45,005 nucleotides of DNA, taken from assembly GCF_000344685.1 (NCBI RefSeq), contig NW_006920422.1:426949-471953 (forward strand). Reading direction: 5' to 3'. Of this stretch, positions 35,028-43,452 are shown piece after piece. Source of the stretch: Gloeophyllum trabeum ATCC 11539 (lineage: Eukaryota > Basidiomycota > Agaricomycetes > Gloeophyllales > Gloeophyllaceae). The notes below the pieces were generated by a model. It was given only the letters and a program-made list of their open reading frames with translations. It was not told where the DNA came from and did no database searches. The position numbers were made by a program, and so were the translations under genes. The number at the start of each line of letters is the position of its first letter. The stretch's first letter is position 1.

Positions 35028-35926
35028 AGAGCAATAGGCATTATACGCGGTTACATGCTATGCTAATATCATTAGAGCTTGGTTCCCACCGCCGGTGTGT
35101 TCGCCTGACTTGCGTTATTGCCAGGATGTACCTTCCCGCATGAGGTCCAACATAGTCCGCTAAACACAATGGAGTTCGTGTGCAGATTTCCATGCCATGG
35201 ACCCAATCAAGGCTGTGATTCAAGCAGTTGGGGGCTTCCGTTGCCGGCAACTCTGCAGGTACTCTTTCGATGGGTTCGTAACGAGCGTACCGCAGCCCTC
35301 CTGACCAATTCATCAAGTGTTCCCGTTCCAGCGAGCGGGGCTGCTTTACTTTTGCCGTCACTTTTGCCGAGGGGCGCCATCTGGTGGTGTTGGACTGATT
35401 CTACGTCTCGAAGGAAGGTGTAGGTGCGCGACGAGTGCGGCATCGGCAGGTACGCGCATAACCCCTCGGGAAGATTCCGCGCTGGTTACGACTGTTGTTG
35501 CGTCGTCTCGCTGACCTCCTTGTGCAAGGGGCCCGCTTCAGCCTTACGTCGGACGGCACCATGACCTATGGCGTTCGAGCCTTCGTACGGACCGGAGGTG
35601 AAGGTAATGGAAGGGGTGATTAAGGCAGATGGTACTGCTTTGCTATCGGTCCGCCCCCCAGGCGAGTTGGTTGTGCGTGTGTGACCGCCAAGCAATGTTG
35701 TTTCCGGCTTGGTTCTCATGGTACATCTGGGAAGTACGGAATAATGATTGTCAACGTCCGTTTCATCGCGTCTGTCTCTATCATACGTTAAGTAATACTC
35801 AGCCGTATGTATACGGTGGGGGAAGGGGATTGTGATATGCCGGTAAGTACGCTTCGTGTATTCTGCTGTCTTCCAATATCCTGTGTGAATAAAGTCTTTT
35901 CTTCGTAGCAGGATTGCGCGCGTAGA
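35028..35926. other. Intergenic with small unassigned minus-strand ORFs
   Basis: About 900 bases. On the minus strand two ATG-started frames, 35719-35486 (77 aa, Ser/Thr-rich) and 35443-35207 (78 aa, containing LDELVRRAAVRSLRTHRK), have a somewhat coding look. I could not splice them to each other or to the gene at 35927-36490 in phase, so they are not called as genes. Confidence 0.35.
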
Positions 35927-36490
35927 CTACGACTTTGCGACAGAATCCATAATCGCAGGCTGCTGGACACTGACCAATGGAAGCCGGACTGGGGATTTTC
36001 TGGCTCGCAATTCCTCAATGGCCTCCTGCCAATGGAACTCCTCGGGGCCGACAAGTTTGTTCACAACTTCTCCTTGATGCTGTAGACACCATGTGCCTGT
36101 CGGCTAAGTGTCTGGTCCTTGCTGCTTAATTGACGATCGTCGGATCCGCACTGCGATGCAGGAATCACTCACCTATGCAATTGTGTTGTTCCTTCTCAGG
36201 CTCAGGTTTGTTGTGATTCCAGTGCATGCCGGTCATCGCTGGCTTCGAGCTCGTGATCGCGCGGATCACTCGGCCTGCTCGACTTTCCTCTTCCCCGACC
36301 ACCGGCCCCGCTGCCCCTCCGCTCCCGTAGGTATCGTAGGTCGTGTACTGGTGCCCCCCTCCCCCCCCATACAGAGTACTAGCGATAGCTATCTGACCCC
36401 ACTTCCCTCTGCGTGTCGCGTGAAATGGAAGGCATGCTCATAGGTTGTATAAGCTTTGACCGGACCGCGCCTCAAGAGATCATTTTCCAT
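35927..36490 (-). CDS. Orphan hypothetical protein, three short exons
   Basis: Exons 36490-36398 (93 nt), 36347-36173 (175 nt) and 36078-35927 (152 nt) join in phase to about 139 residues. It begins MENDLLRRGPVKAYTTYEHA, has a Gly/Ala segment, then ITSSKPAMTGMHWNHNKPEP, and ends with a charged helix VGPEEFHWQEAIEELRARK. Intron 1 (50 nt) has a GTCAGA donor and CAG acceptor; intron 2 (94 nt) has GTGAGT and TACAG. I do not recognise the family. Support is the uninterrupted frame across three exons and the charged helix. The start codon is 98 bases from the divergent GH16 pseudogene. Confidence 0.45.
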
Positions 36491-36588
36491 CGTAAATGGG
36501 CAACGATTTGGCAGTAGTCCTCCAGTTCACCCGGGACACAGTCGACTGCTCTCTAAAGCCCTCTGCAGCACCACTCGACCACTCGACC

Positions 36589-37416
36589 ATGTCCAAGATG
36601 CAGCTCTCGACCGTCGCTGCCAGCCTGGGTCTTGCGGCCTTCGCAAGCACTTTCCTCGCTTTCCCAGTCAGCGCGGACGCCGTCACCATCCCGCCCTCAC
36701 CCTACGACAACAACAATAATCCCAAGCAGTACTGGAACTACAAGTATCCCTGGGGCGACACCCACAACGGAGGTGAATTTCTCCTACCTAACCCGATGCA
36801 GTCAGTTGCCGCTGATGCGATGTACTTCTAGCTGCTCGCATGGTCCCGGGCCACGTTCAGGCCTCCGGAGGTGTGCTCACTCTAACCGCGAACCCCGCGA
36901 GCGCCCCAAGTCGAGGATCAAGTACACTCGGGCACGATCTGGGCCAAGGAGCAGGTCAAAGTCGACGAGTCGAGCGCGGTCGGGTACGAGGCCGAGGCTG
37001 AGTTCATCGCGCCGACTGCCAAGGGTACCTGGCCCGCTAACGCTGCGAGTGGCTGGCCTCCGGAGATCGACATCGCGGAGTGAAGTTCCATACCGCTGGT
37101 GTTGAGGACGATCTCCGGGAACAACTGAGATCTCAACGTCGATTGCTACCTGGATAACAGACTCCAGGCTACTCACACGGCCAAAGGCCTCTGGAAGGCC
37201 TTGGACCTGTGAGTGATCTATGGCCAAGGATAAGGGCACTTGACTAACCTGCTTCCAGCATCATGGACTTGCAGGTGCGACAGGCGCTCCTCTGTCTCTT
37301 ATTGTTCTTGCTTATGTGTTCCTTTGCAGATCCAGGGTAGTTCTGGCTTCCCTGGTCCGTCGGGAACTACTGCCTTGAAGGTTCGCCACGTCAAGACGAC
37401 CAGGTTGACCGCCTGA
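36589..37416 (+). pseudogene. Decayed GH16 secreted beta-glucanase
   Basis: The remnant starts with an intact signal peptide (ATG at 36589; LAAFASTFLAFPVSADA) and exon 1 ends at HNG before an ordinary intron (36772-36831). The glycoside hydrolase family 16 body follows: GHVQASGGVLTLTANP, IWAKEQVKVDESSAVGYEAE and TAKGTWPA, then the catalytic E-I-D-I-A-E motif (encoded around 37064-37081). The body is broken by at least two frameshifts near 36910-36930, a deletion of about three residues after TWPA, and a TGA directly after the catalytic motif (37081-37083), where the family has TGG (Trp). The C-terminal exon still reads GSSGFPGPSGTTALKVRHVK and a natural stop at 37414-37416. It is therefore a recent pseudogene. 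No restored sequence is given. Confidence 0.78.
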
Positions 37417-37848
37417 GGCTCTCTCATGCTTCTTGACCAGTTCGAAGTACAAGTAACTTGTTCGAGTTGCTTTGAAAACTTGGGCCGTCGCCTGTAACTC
37501 CATTGTTTTCAACATCATTCCTTCATTTGGTGTTCTACTATCTTCTTCTTTCCGAGATACTTTCCTCAAAACGCAAAAACAGAAGATTCGTCGCTGTTAT
37601 TTGTCGTCTGTGCTGTGGAACATATACGTAGTCAACTCGCTCGTATACTTTGGCCGCAAATACCATTCGAAGATTTGTGTGTTTTCATTCATACGGCATA
37701 CGATCAAAGAGCGGCATCCGGATTCACAGTGCTACTGGCTGACACGCTTGAAAACACTGCTGAGTTCGCATTATCCAAGGACATTTATTCTTCCTCGATG
37801 TGGCATCATTACGACGAGGAAAATTTGGCAAGCCGGAAGGTGTAACAT
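37417..37848. other. Intergenic between the GH16 pseudogene and the inverted-repeat element
   Basis: About 430 bases, AT-richer than the neighbours. A 76-codon open frame at 37615-37845 has an ATG but no family resemblance. Nothing else seen. Confidence 0.45.
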
Positions 37849-37965
37849 TAGTGCTGCTCAATTCTTATTTCGTTCGTCCGTTCGTCTGTTCGTTCGATTG
37901 AGCGCGTCCAAAAGAGTGAGGAAGCAATGATGGCCGGCGATCCGGGACCACGGTCATGTGATGTG
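37849..37965 (+). repeat. Left arm of the 117-bp inverted repeat
   Basis: It starts TAGTGCTGCTCAATTC and ends GGTCATGTGATGTG, and is an exact reverse complement of 38186-38302. Confidence 0.9.
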
Positions 37966-38185
37966 CTCACCGGTCGCGGCAAGGCATCGAGAATTTCCGT
38001 GGCTAGTTATGTGGACGAAATCCGTCGACGTAGATTACATGCCACATTATTCTCCTCATAGCAATTCTGAGACGTATGGACCGGGTGCCCAGGCTGAGTA
38101 TTGACCCAATTGGGGCTCTTATCATGCTTGTGCATATATCTCGAAAAAGCCTCAGGAAATAAATGTGCCGGCCACCAACGGAGAA

Positions 38186-38302
38186 CACATCACATGACCG
38201 TGGTCCCGGATCGCCGGCCATCATTGCTTCCTCACTCTTTTGGACGCGCTCAATCGAACGAACAGACGAACGGACGAACGAAATAAGAATTGAGCAGCAC
38301 TA
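38186..38302 (-). repeat. Right arm of the 117-bp inverted repeat
   Basis: Exact reverse complement of 37849-37965. It starts CACATCACATGACC and ends GAGCAGCACTA. Confidence 0.9.
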
Positions 38303-38565
38303 TTCAGTTCTACAGTTAACTTCCGGGATTGTCCGAGACGCGATCGGCGGCTGACCGCTGCGCGCCAGGACGCGCCTTGCTCGAACCGACACGCCTGTCC
38401 ACCCGCGCCCGTCCCGCCCGAAACAGCAGCGAAGGCTGTCTCGGACGCTATGTGCGCTGACAGATAAAAGGGCGAACATCCCGTTCGACATGCCCCAGAT
38501 ACTTGCTATCTACCCCAGCGAGCACCCTGCTAGCACACAACCACACGAGCCTAACCGCTTTTACC

Positions 38566-39291
38566 ATGTTTTACCAGACCTATAACTACACCGTGGCCGT
38601 CGGCGCTGACGGGAAGATTGGGCCTGTGACCTGCGACAGCTGGTCCGACCTCACTTTTGAGCAGTTTATCGAGAAGCGAGAAGTGAGGCGGGACGAGCTG
38701 GACCGGAGGCTTGGGAGGGACCAATATGCACGAGTTGAGGAGGAGGAGAAGGAGGAGGGGGCAGTTGCTGCGGAGGACGAGGCAGCTGCTGTGGAGGAGA
38801 AGGATGAGACTTCATACTCTTACCCTGACGTTACTGACGCTTCCGCTTCATTTGATGACGATTCACAGGGCTCGTGCACGATCCGCCAGGCGCTGCGCGA
38901 CTTGGAGCGGGAGAAGCTCCGCTGCTCGGTCCTCCTGAACGACATCGCGGAGGAACACTGCACGCTCAAGGAGCTGCAGCAGAGGAAACTGCGCAACCGC
39001 CAGACCCGCGTTTCCGCATCTTTTAACTCGGAAGAAGACTCCCAGGACGACATCCCCCTTGTCCATGTTCTATCAGCAATTAGGAAGGTCCAGAAGGAGA
39101 TGGATGAAGCCGAGGACGTCGTGGTCCTCTCTCCGAGCATGTTCGATACCTCCCTCGAATCTGTGGCCGTTTCCCAGGTTAGCTTCCAGGAGAAAAATTC
39201 CAGGCGCTCCGGGGGCCACTACGTCAAGGCTGCCGGGGGGACCTTCGAAGGTGCGTGGTGGAAGGTCGGGGCGGACGGGATGATCGCGTAG
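38566..39291 (+). CDS. Orphan acidic coiled-coil protein, single exon
   Basis: An uninterrupted 241-residue frame starts at the ATG of accATGt; a TATA-like ATAAAAG lies at 38464-38470, about 95 bases upstream. It starts MFYQTYNYTVAVGADGKIGP, then DLTFEQFIEKREVRRDELD. A strongly acidic Glu/Ala stretch occupies about residues 58-85. A Leu/Glu/Arg helix follows (about residues 105-145: TIRQALRDLEREKLRCSVLL), likely a coiled coil, and an Asp/Ser-rich tail ends with GGTFEGAWWKVGADGMIA. No family recognised. Codon-like bias and length support a real gene; absence of introns is unusual for this region. Confidence 0.6.
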   Translation: MFYQTYNYTVAVGADGKIGPVTCDSWSDLTFEQFIEKREVRRDELDRRLGRDQYARVEEEEKEEGAVAAEDEAAAVEEKDETSYSYPDVTDASASFDDDSQGSCTIRQALRDLEREKLRCSVLLNDIAEEHCTLKELQQRKLRNRQTRVSASFNSEEDSQDDIPLVHVLSAIRKVQKEMDEAEDVVVLSPSMFDTSLESVAVSQVSFQEKNSRRSGGHYVKAAGGTFEGAWWKVGADGMIA

Positions 39292-39634
39292 GCGGGTGTA
39301 TTGGGATGCGAAGGTGAGTCTATGATAACGGTCATGCATTCACGGTGATGAGGCTGTCGAACGAGTTGATCGCCGTTTGGCAACCTCATCATCGAACTTC
39401 GAGCTTACCGTGTGTTCGTGGATTTCAGATCAGAATCTACCTGGATTTCAGATCAGAATCTACCGCACAGACCAGGACTTCGGGAAGGAAGCCGTGATGG
39501 TGATATCTTTGGTAACATACTTCCTCAAGCAACTACCATCGCAATGTCTTGTCCTTAAACGCTCTTTTGCTAGACTGTCGACGCTCATTTATTCTTGTCA
39601 TGGTCAGTCAATACGTGCGTCGAGCGATACCTCA
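39292..39634. other. Region before the unidentified many-exon gene, with a 23-bp tandem duplication
   Basis: About 340 bases. A 23-bp unit, TGGATTTCAGATCAGAATC plus four bases, is repeated exactly at 39419-39441 and 39442-39464. The first exon of the following gene probably lies at the right end but its start codon could not be fixed. Confidence 0.5.
39419..39464. repeat. 23-bp perfect tandem duplication (two copies)
   Basis: Units 39419-39441 and 39442-39464 are identical. This is probably a replication-slippage duplication. Confidence 0.85.
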
Positions 39635-39684
39635 GTGAGTCAATATCGTATGTTCTTCTCTGCCCTTTCCTTCGTCGCGCGGAT

Positions 39685-39712
39685 ATTGCAGCGGCTGGCC
39701 GGCGCCTGCAAT
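39685..39712. repeat. Intron stem-loop A, CTGGCCGG core
   Basis: Inside the putative intron 39635-39782 (148 nt). Stem ATTGCAG / CTGCAAT (7 bp, perfect) encloses a loop with CTGGCCGG at 39695-39702. A pyrimidine-rich tract follows. Confidence 0.7.
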
Positions 39713-39846
39713 GTCCCTTCGCATTCCTTCCCCCCTTCGTTCATCTTCTATGTCGGATACTGCTGATAACGTTTGCTTTCAGGGACTTCCTACGTGTATG
39801 CATATGCAATTGGTGAGTCTACTCCAGTCTTTGTCTGTACGATGGT

Positions 39847-39878
39847 GGCGGGCAGCGTCTGGCCGGTGTCTGCCCGCC
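39847..39878. repeat. Intron stem-loop B, CTGGCCGG core
   Basis: Inside the putative intron 39813-39950 (138 nt). Stem GGCGGGCAG / CTGCCCGCC (9 bp, perfect) encloses CTGGCCGG. It shares the CAGCG-n-CTGGCCGG layout with stem-loop A although the outer stem differs. Confidence 0.75.
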
Positions 39879-40058
39879 CTCATTGGACATCATCATCTAT
39901 CTCCTTGAAACCGGAACTGCTACTAATGGACCTTGCCTCTCATTTTGTAGAGACCCCCACATACGGCCAATCAGTTACGGAAAATATATCAGCTGTGCGT
40001 AGTCAATATTTACGCCTTTACTTATACTACCTCTCCATCTTCACCCCTCCTCGAGTGT

Positions 40059-40084
40059 TCCAACGTCCGGCCAGCGTCTGTGGA
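40059..40084. repeat. Intron stem-loop C (weak), CCGGCCAG core
   Basis: Inside the putative intron 39995-40141 (147 nt). The core is CCGGCCAG at 40067-40074, the reverse complement of A and B. Only a 4-bp outer stem TCCA / TGGA is present, so this copy looks decayed. A T-rich tract follows. Confidence 0.45.
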
Positions 40085-40300
40085 GCTCCGAGGCTTTTTT
40101 TTCATTTCGCCCTTCTCTTTGCGCTGTCGAGGGGATGCCAGCTGACCGACTTTTTTTTCGAGGTAAATCTAAGCACCTCTTAGCTGTTCTGCGGTCCTAG
40201 TCTCCACGTCGGCCGGATGGGATGCCAGTTGATCTGGTAAGCGGGATAAAAGCAAGAAAAAAGGTACGTCGTGTATACCATCATATATTCACCGTTCAGT

Positions 40301-40339
40301 AGGAAGGACAGCGAGACCGGCCAGCTCGCTGTCCTACCT
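40301..40339. repeat. Intron stem-loop E, CCGGCCAG core
   Basis: Inside the putative intron 40237-40396 (160 nt). Arms 40301-40315 and 40325-40339 pair over 15 bases with one mismatch (inner part AGGACAGCGAG / CTCGCTGTCCT) around the loop ACCGGCCAG. A pyrimidine-rich tract follows. Confidence 0.8.
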
Positions 40340-40583
40340 ATTTCCTCCTTTTATCCTCCCTTTTCAAGCCCTTGACTAACTCGCGTACATACCCAGGGTC
40401 AGCTACAAAGCGAGCATCGTTGCAATGCACACTCACGAAAAAGGCACGTTCCCATATCCTTTTTTCTGTCCAAAACACTCACTGACGTACGTTGCATACC
40501 CAGGAACAAGACAAACTTTGTATGAGTGTAGTGTATTCGCCGAGAACGAGAAGCCATTGCATAGTAATCATCTTCATATCCCG

Positions 40584-40630
40584 GGGCGGCAAAGCCAGTG
40601 TGCCCGGCCAGCTCACTGACTTTGCCGTCC
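40584..40630. repeat. Intron stem-loop F, CCGGCCAG core
   Basis: Inside the putative intron 40564-40704 (141 nt). Arms 40584-40600 and 40614-40630 pair over 17 positions with two mismatches (GGCAAAGCCAGTG / CACTGACTTTGCC) around a loop containing CCGGCCAG. A pyrimidine-rich tract follows. Confidence 0.8.
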
Positions 40631-41288
40631 CTTCACCCATTCCGCCCCAACCACGGTCCTCTCTCGCATATATCCTCGGAGTCCGGGTAACACGATATGA
40701 GCAGCGTCGTCTATGAGAGAGGTATGTTATGACGTTTCACTTACTAAGTCCTCCAGTTCGCCGAGTACAAGGGTGCTTGCCAGCGTGCTGCACTTCCGTC
40801 CATCTTCTGTTGCTAGAACGGTTACTAATCCACGTCCCTGGTGTGCAGGCGCGCTCTGTGACTTTGGATTGGATGATCTGGGACCAATGTTCCCCTCGGT
40901 CTCCATGGGTGTTCCGAGGAGGCGGCGTGCTCAAATCGCGTAGATCAATCATCTCTTCGAAGTCTTTCTCGCCTCTAATGGCAGGCTCAGCGCTCCGTAC
41001 TCTCCACCAAAGGATATGGAATAGTTCCTACTTCACTGGTAAGTGAAATACCCTTAGCGTTGCCAGACAGCAGAGTCCTCACGTCCTCGACCGCCCTTTC
41101 CTGATAGCTTGCTGTTTGATGATGTCGGTAGCTCGTTCAAAAATTTCTATGGATTGAATGTGGCTGGTAACGACGCTGGGTCGGCATGGTGCCCGGTGAC
41201 AAGTGGAAGAACAATATCAGCTTACTGGGCCGACAACGTCAATACCGTCGTACCAACCCTCCAAAGCTATCTAGGCACTCACGGATGA

Positions 41289-42278
41289 TTCAACCTTCGT
41301 CCTTGCCGGCTTCTCCGATCTTAATGTATTATGTTAGCGAGATAGCGAATCGAATGTTGTATTGTCATCTTGTTCGTCCTGGTTATCTCAGTATATCTGA
41401 GAGATGCAAGTCGGAAGGATGATTGGTACACTGCGCGAGTGTGAGTGAAAGATTGTCTGACTTGTCCGCTGAAGCTTATGTCCTAGTAGCGGTCTTGTGC
41501 CACATTCTTGGACTTGGGAGTCTCAGACTCGCACACACTGGTCATTTGAGTCCTCGAATACCCGCATTGAAAGAGAGTTGATGGCGGCTGAAGTTTTCAA
41601 GGCTATCGATGACGCGGCCGATATTGAGCTAGGGTCCCAAGAACCCCATGGCTGGCCCGAGTGCCCCGAAACTTCCCATAGGCCATATGTTCATCAATCT
41701 CAAGCATAAGATGGTTGTTGAACTGTATCTCCCTTTGGTGAAGAAGCCAAGAAGGTGGACAATGTGAGCAAACGCGCTGACTGAACTTACGTGGCCCCCT
41801 TGCCACACTTCGCCGCCCTGAGTCTGCGTGCGACCCAGGCCTTCTCGGCTAATTTGTTTGTTGATCCCGTACAAGGTAAGTTCCTAAAGTGGCTCTGGAA
41901 TACGCGCGCGCTCTGATACATATGCGCAAACAAATCCTGCGATATCGTGCGACCCAATTACCATCGGACCCTCGGATCGAAACTGCCAGCGTATGAGCCA
42001 ATGAGAGGTGAGGGCCAAAGGGAATCAGTTTGCTCCCTCGCCAGCGTGAATAGGTTTGGCTGTATTTGATCTTTGCTGACCTTCTGTTGGGCTTCTCTGC
42101 CACACGACGATTTACTACGCGCGCCCTCGACCCTGGCCGTTCTATAATAAAAGTCAGGGGATCCTTGGTGCCTTCCCCTCTCCACCTCTCCGCATCTCGA
42201 CCACCCCGCCTCCACACCACTCGCCATCCCCAAGCCACACTACCCCGGATCTTCTTGTCGATCGCCCGCCTGATAATC
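41289..42278. other. Intergenic with exon-like plus-strand fragments
   Basis: About 1 kb. Two pieces look coding on the plus strand. One ends at 41440 (DASRKDDWYTARV, before a GTGAGTG donor). The other is 41487-41709 (SGLVPHSWTWESQTRTHWSF, then RELMAAEVFKAIDDAADIEL, stop at 41707-41709), joined across a 46-nt gap in phase. No start was found and the family is unknown; it may be a decayed gene or 3' exons of the preceding one. A TATA-like TCTATAATAAAAG lies at 42141-42153 before the next gene. Confidence 0.4.
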
Positions 42279-42647
42279 ATGTCGAGCCAAAATCAGAAGA
42301 CTTCCGATGGCCAGACGGTCGAAAAAGTCGTCTACCCAGAAACGAAACAGCCGAATGGCATGCCGGCATATACCCGCGCTTGGGTAGAGGGGTGGACGTG
42401 GATGCCAGGCTCCAATTGTGGGGTCTGGTCAGTAGGAAAGGAGAAGGTCGAGGTTTATGAAAGTGTCCAAGAACGTACGCCTCCCTCTCTTCGTCTACGC
42501 AAACCGTCGATCCTGATGGACTCTTAGACAAAAGCAACAAGAATAATCACGTAAGTTTCGCGTTGCCTGCGCTATGATGTGTATCCTTACTGATGGTCGT
42601 GTCGCTAGCCGCCCAGCGCGGAGTGGCGGTTCATAGGGTTATCCTAA
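42279..42647 (+). CDS. Small orphan protein (85 aa), three exons
   Basis: Exons 42279-42474, 42528-42550 and 42609-42647 join in phase to 85 residues. It begins MSSQNQKTSDGQTVEKVVYP, has a Trp-rich centre (RAWVEGWTWMPGSNCGVWSV) and ends PPSAEWRFIGLS. Introns are 53 and 58 nt with GTACGC and GTAAGT donors and TAG acceptors. A TATA-like sequence lies about 130 bases upstream. The family is unknown to me. The consistent phases across three small exons and typical splice sites argue that it is real. Confidence 0.6.
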
Positions 42648-43452
42648 TGTTGGGATGGGAGTCTTGCAAGTGTCTGTGATTGCATATAGTTTGTTCTGCA
42701 TTATTCATGTTGTCCGAAAATCATGTAGTGTGAATATGTTGTGATTGTTGCTTTGTTGTACTGTGGCCTGCTGTGAAATACATCTTTATCTGACGCCTGG
42801 AACGTGACTTATTACCTAGGACATGGGACCTACATCGTTTCTGCTGAGTACGCATATTACCTCTACTAGGGCCTCCATTCGGGTAGGGTACTGTACTGTG
42901 ATTCCCCAGTGTCAGTCGTTCGAAGCATGCTACTCGTACTGTTCGAGCGCTTATGCGGCTATAATATATAGCGTTGGGCTTTTATGAAGTCTGGCGCCCG
43001 CCGATAGCCTTGTTCGCCTCTGCCCTAGGACTGCGAGACTATGGCTGCTACCGCCAGTGGTTGTTGAAAGCTATGAGCGACGAGACTGCACTGTCTAGGA
43101 CTCGGTAAATACTGAGATCGTTCTGAAAGCGCATCAAGTGCACTCTGCTAGTGCCTCAGCGGCTTTCGACCTTCCGGAGTGCCACAGCGTCTTAGGATGC
43201 ACTTTGTGGCATCGGTAGCGAGCAGGACGTTCTTGAGATCCCAACAAGTGGATCGATCGCGATTGCAGATCCCTCCAAATTCGCGGAGCCCGAATCCTGT
43301 AAAGATAAACTGACGTAAGCCGCCACGCTGTCTTCGGCCAGCGCACCACGCTCGACGCGTTACAGTACCTTCTTTCCCTCCCCCATCCTCTCTAGGTGAG
43401 TGCCCGCGTATTCGGGGAGTAAGAGCATGTAACAGAAAGAGGAACAAGCAGA
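42648..43452. other. Intergenic before SEC62
   Basis: About 800 bases, T-rich just after the small gene's stop (likely 3'-UTR). No supported gene or repeat. Minus-strand frames here overlap the SEC62 promoter and lack resemblance to anything known. Confidence 0.5.

Larger units (their letters stand above)
37849..38302. mobile_element. 454-bp non-autonomous element with perfect 117-bp terminal inverted repeats
   Basis: The left arm (37849-37965) and the reverse complement of the right arm (38186-38302) are identical over 117 bases as far as I can read. The spacer is 220 bases (37966-38185). Both outer ends are TA, matching a TA target-site duplication as made by Tc1/mariner-type transposases. 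The arms include a CGTT-rich degenerate tetranucleotide tract. The spacer codes for nothing recognisable. This is a MITE-like or foldback element; perfect arm identity suggests recent insertion or conversion. Confidence 0.75.
39590..41288 (+). pseudogene. Unidentified many-exon gene, possibly a pseudogene, with stem-loop introns
   Basis: Exons that join in one frame: 39783-39812, 39951-39994, 40142-40162, 40229-40236, 40397-40443, 40504-40563, 40705-40721, 40757-40772, 40849-40898, 40944-41038 and 41108-41288, with an uncertain first exon ending at 39634. Readable pieces include TSYVYAYAI, ETPTYGQSVTENISA, VSYKASIVAMHTHEK, GTRQTLYECSVFAENEKPL, CDFGLDDLGPMFPS, FEVFLASNGRLSAPYSPPKD and a last exon with YGLNVAGNDAGSAWCPVTSG. 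One in-frame TAG occurs at 41022-41024, and the donor at 40899 is weak, so the gene is either broken or my splice choice there is wrong. I do not recognise the family. Five introns are 138-160 nt and each contains a related stem-loop (listed separately); the intron at 40444-40503 is GC-AG. Confidence 0.45.

Noticed and set aside
35207..35719. Two minus-strand ATG frames (77 and 78 aa)
   Set aside because: They could not be spliced in phase to each other or to the neighbouring gene, and no family is recognised; left as a note in the intergenic entry.
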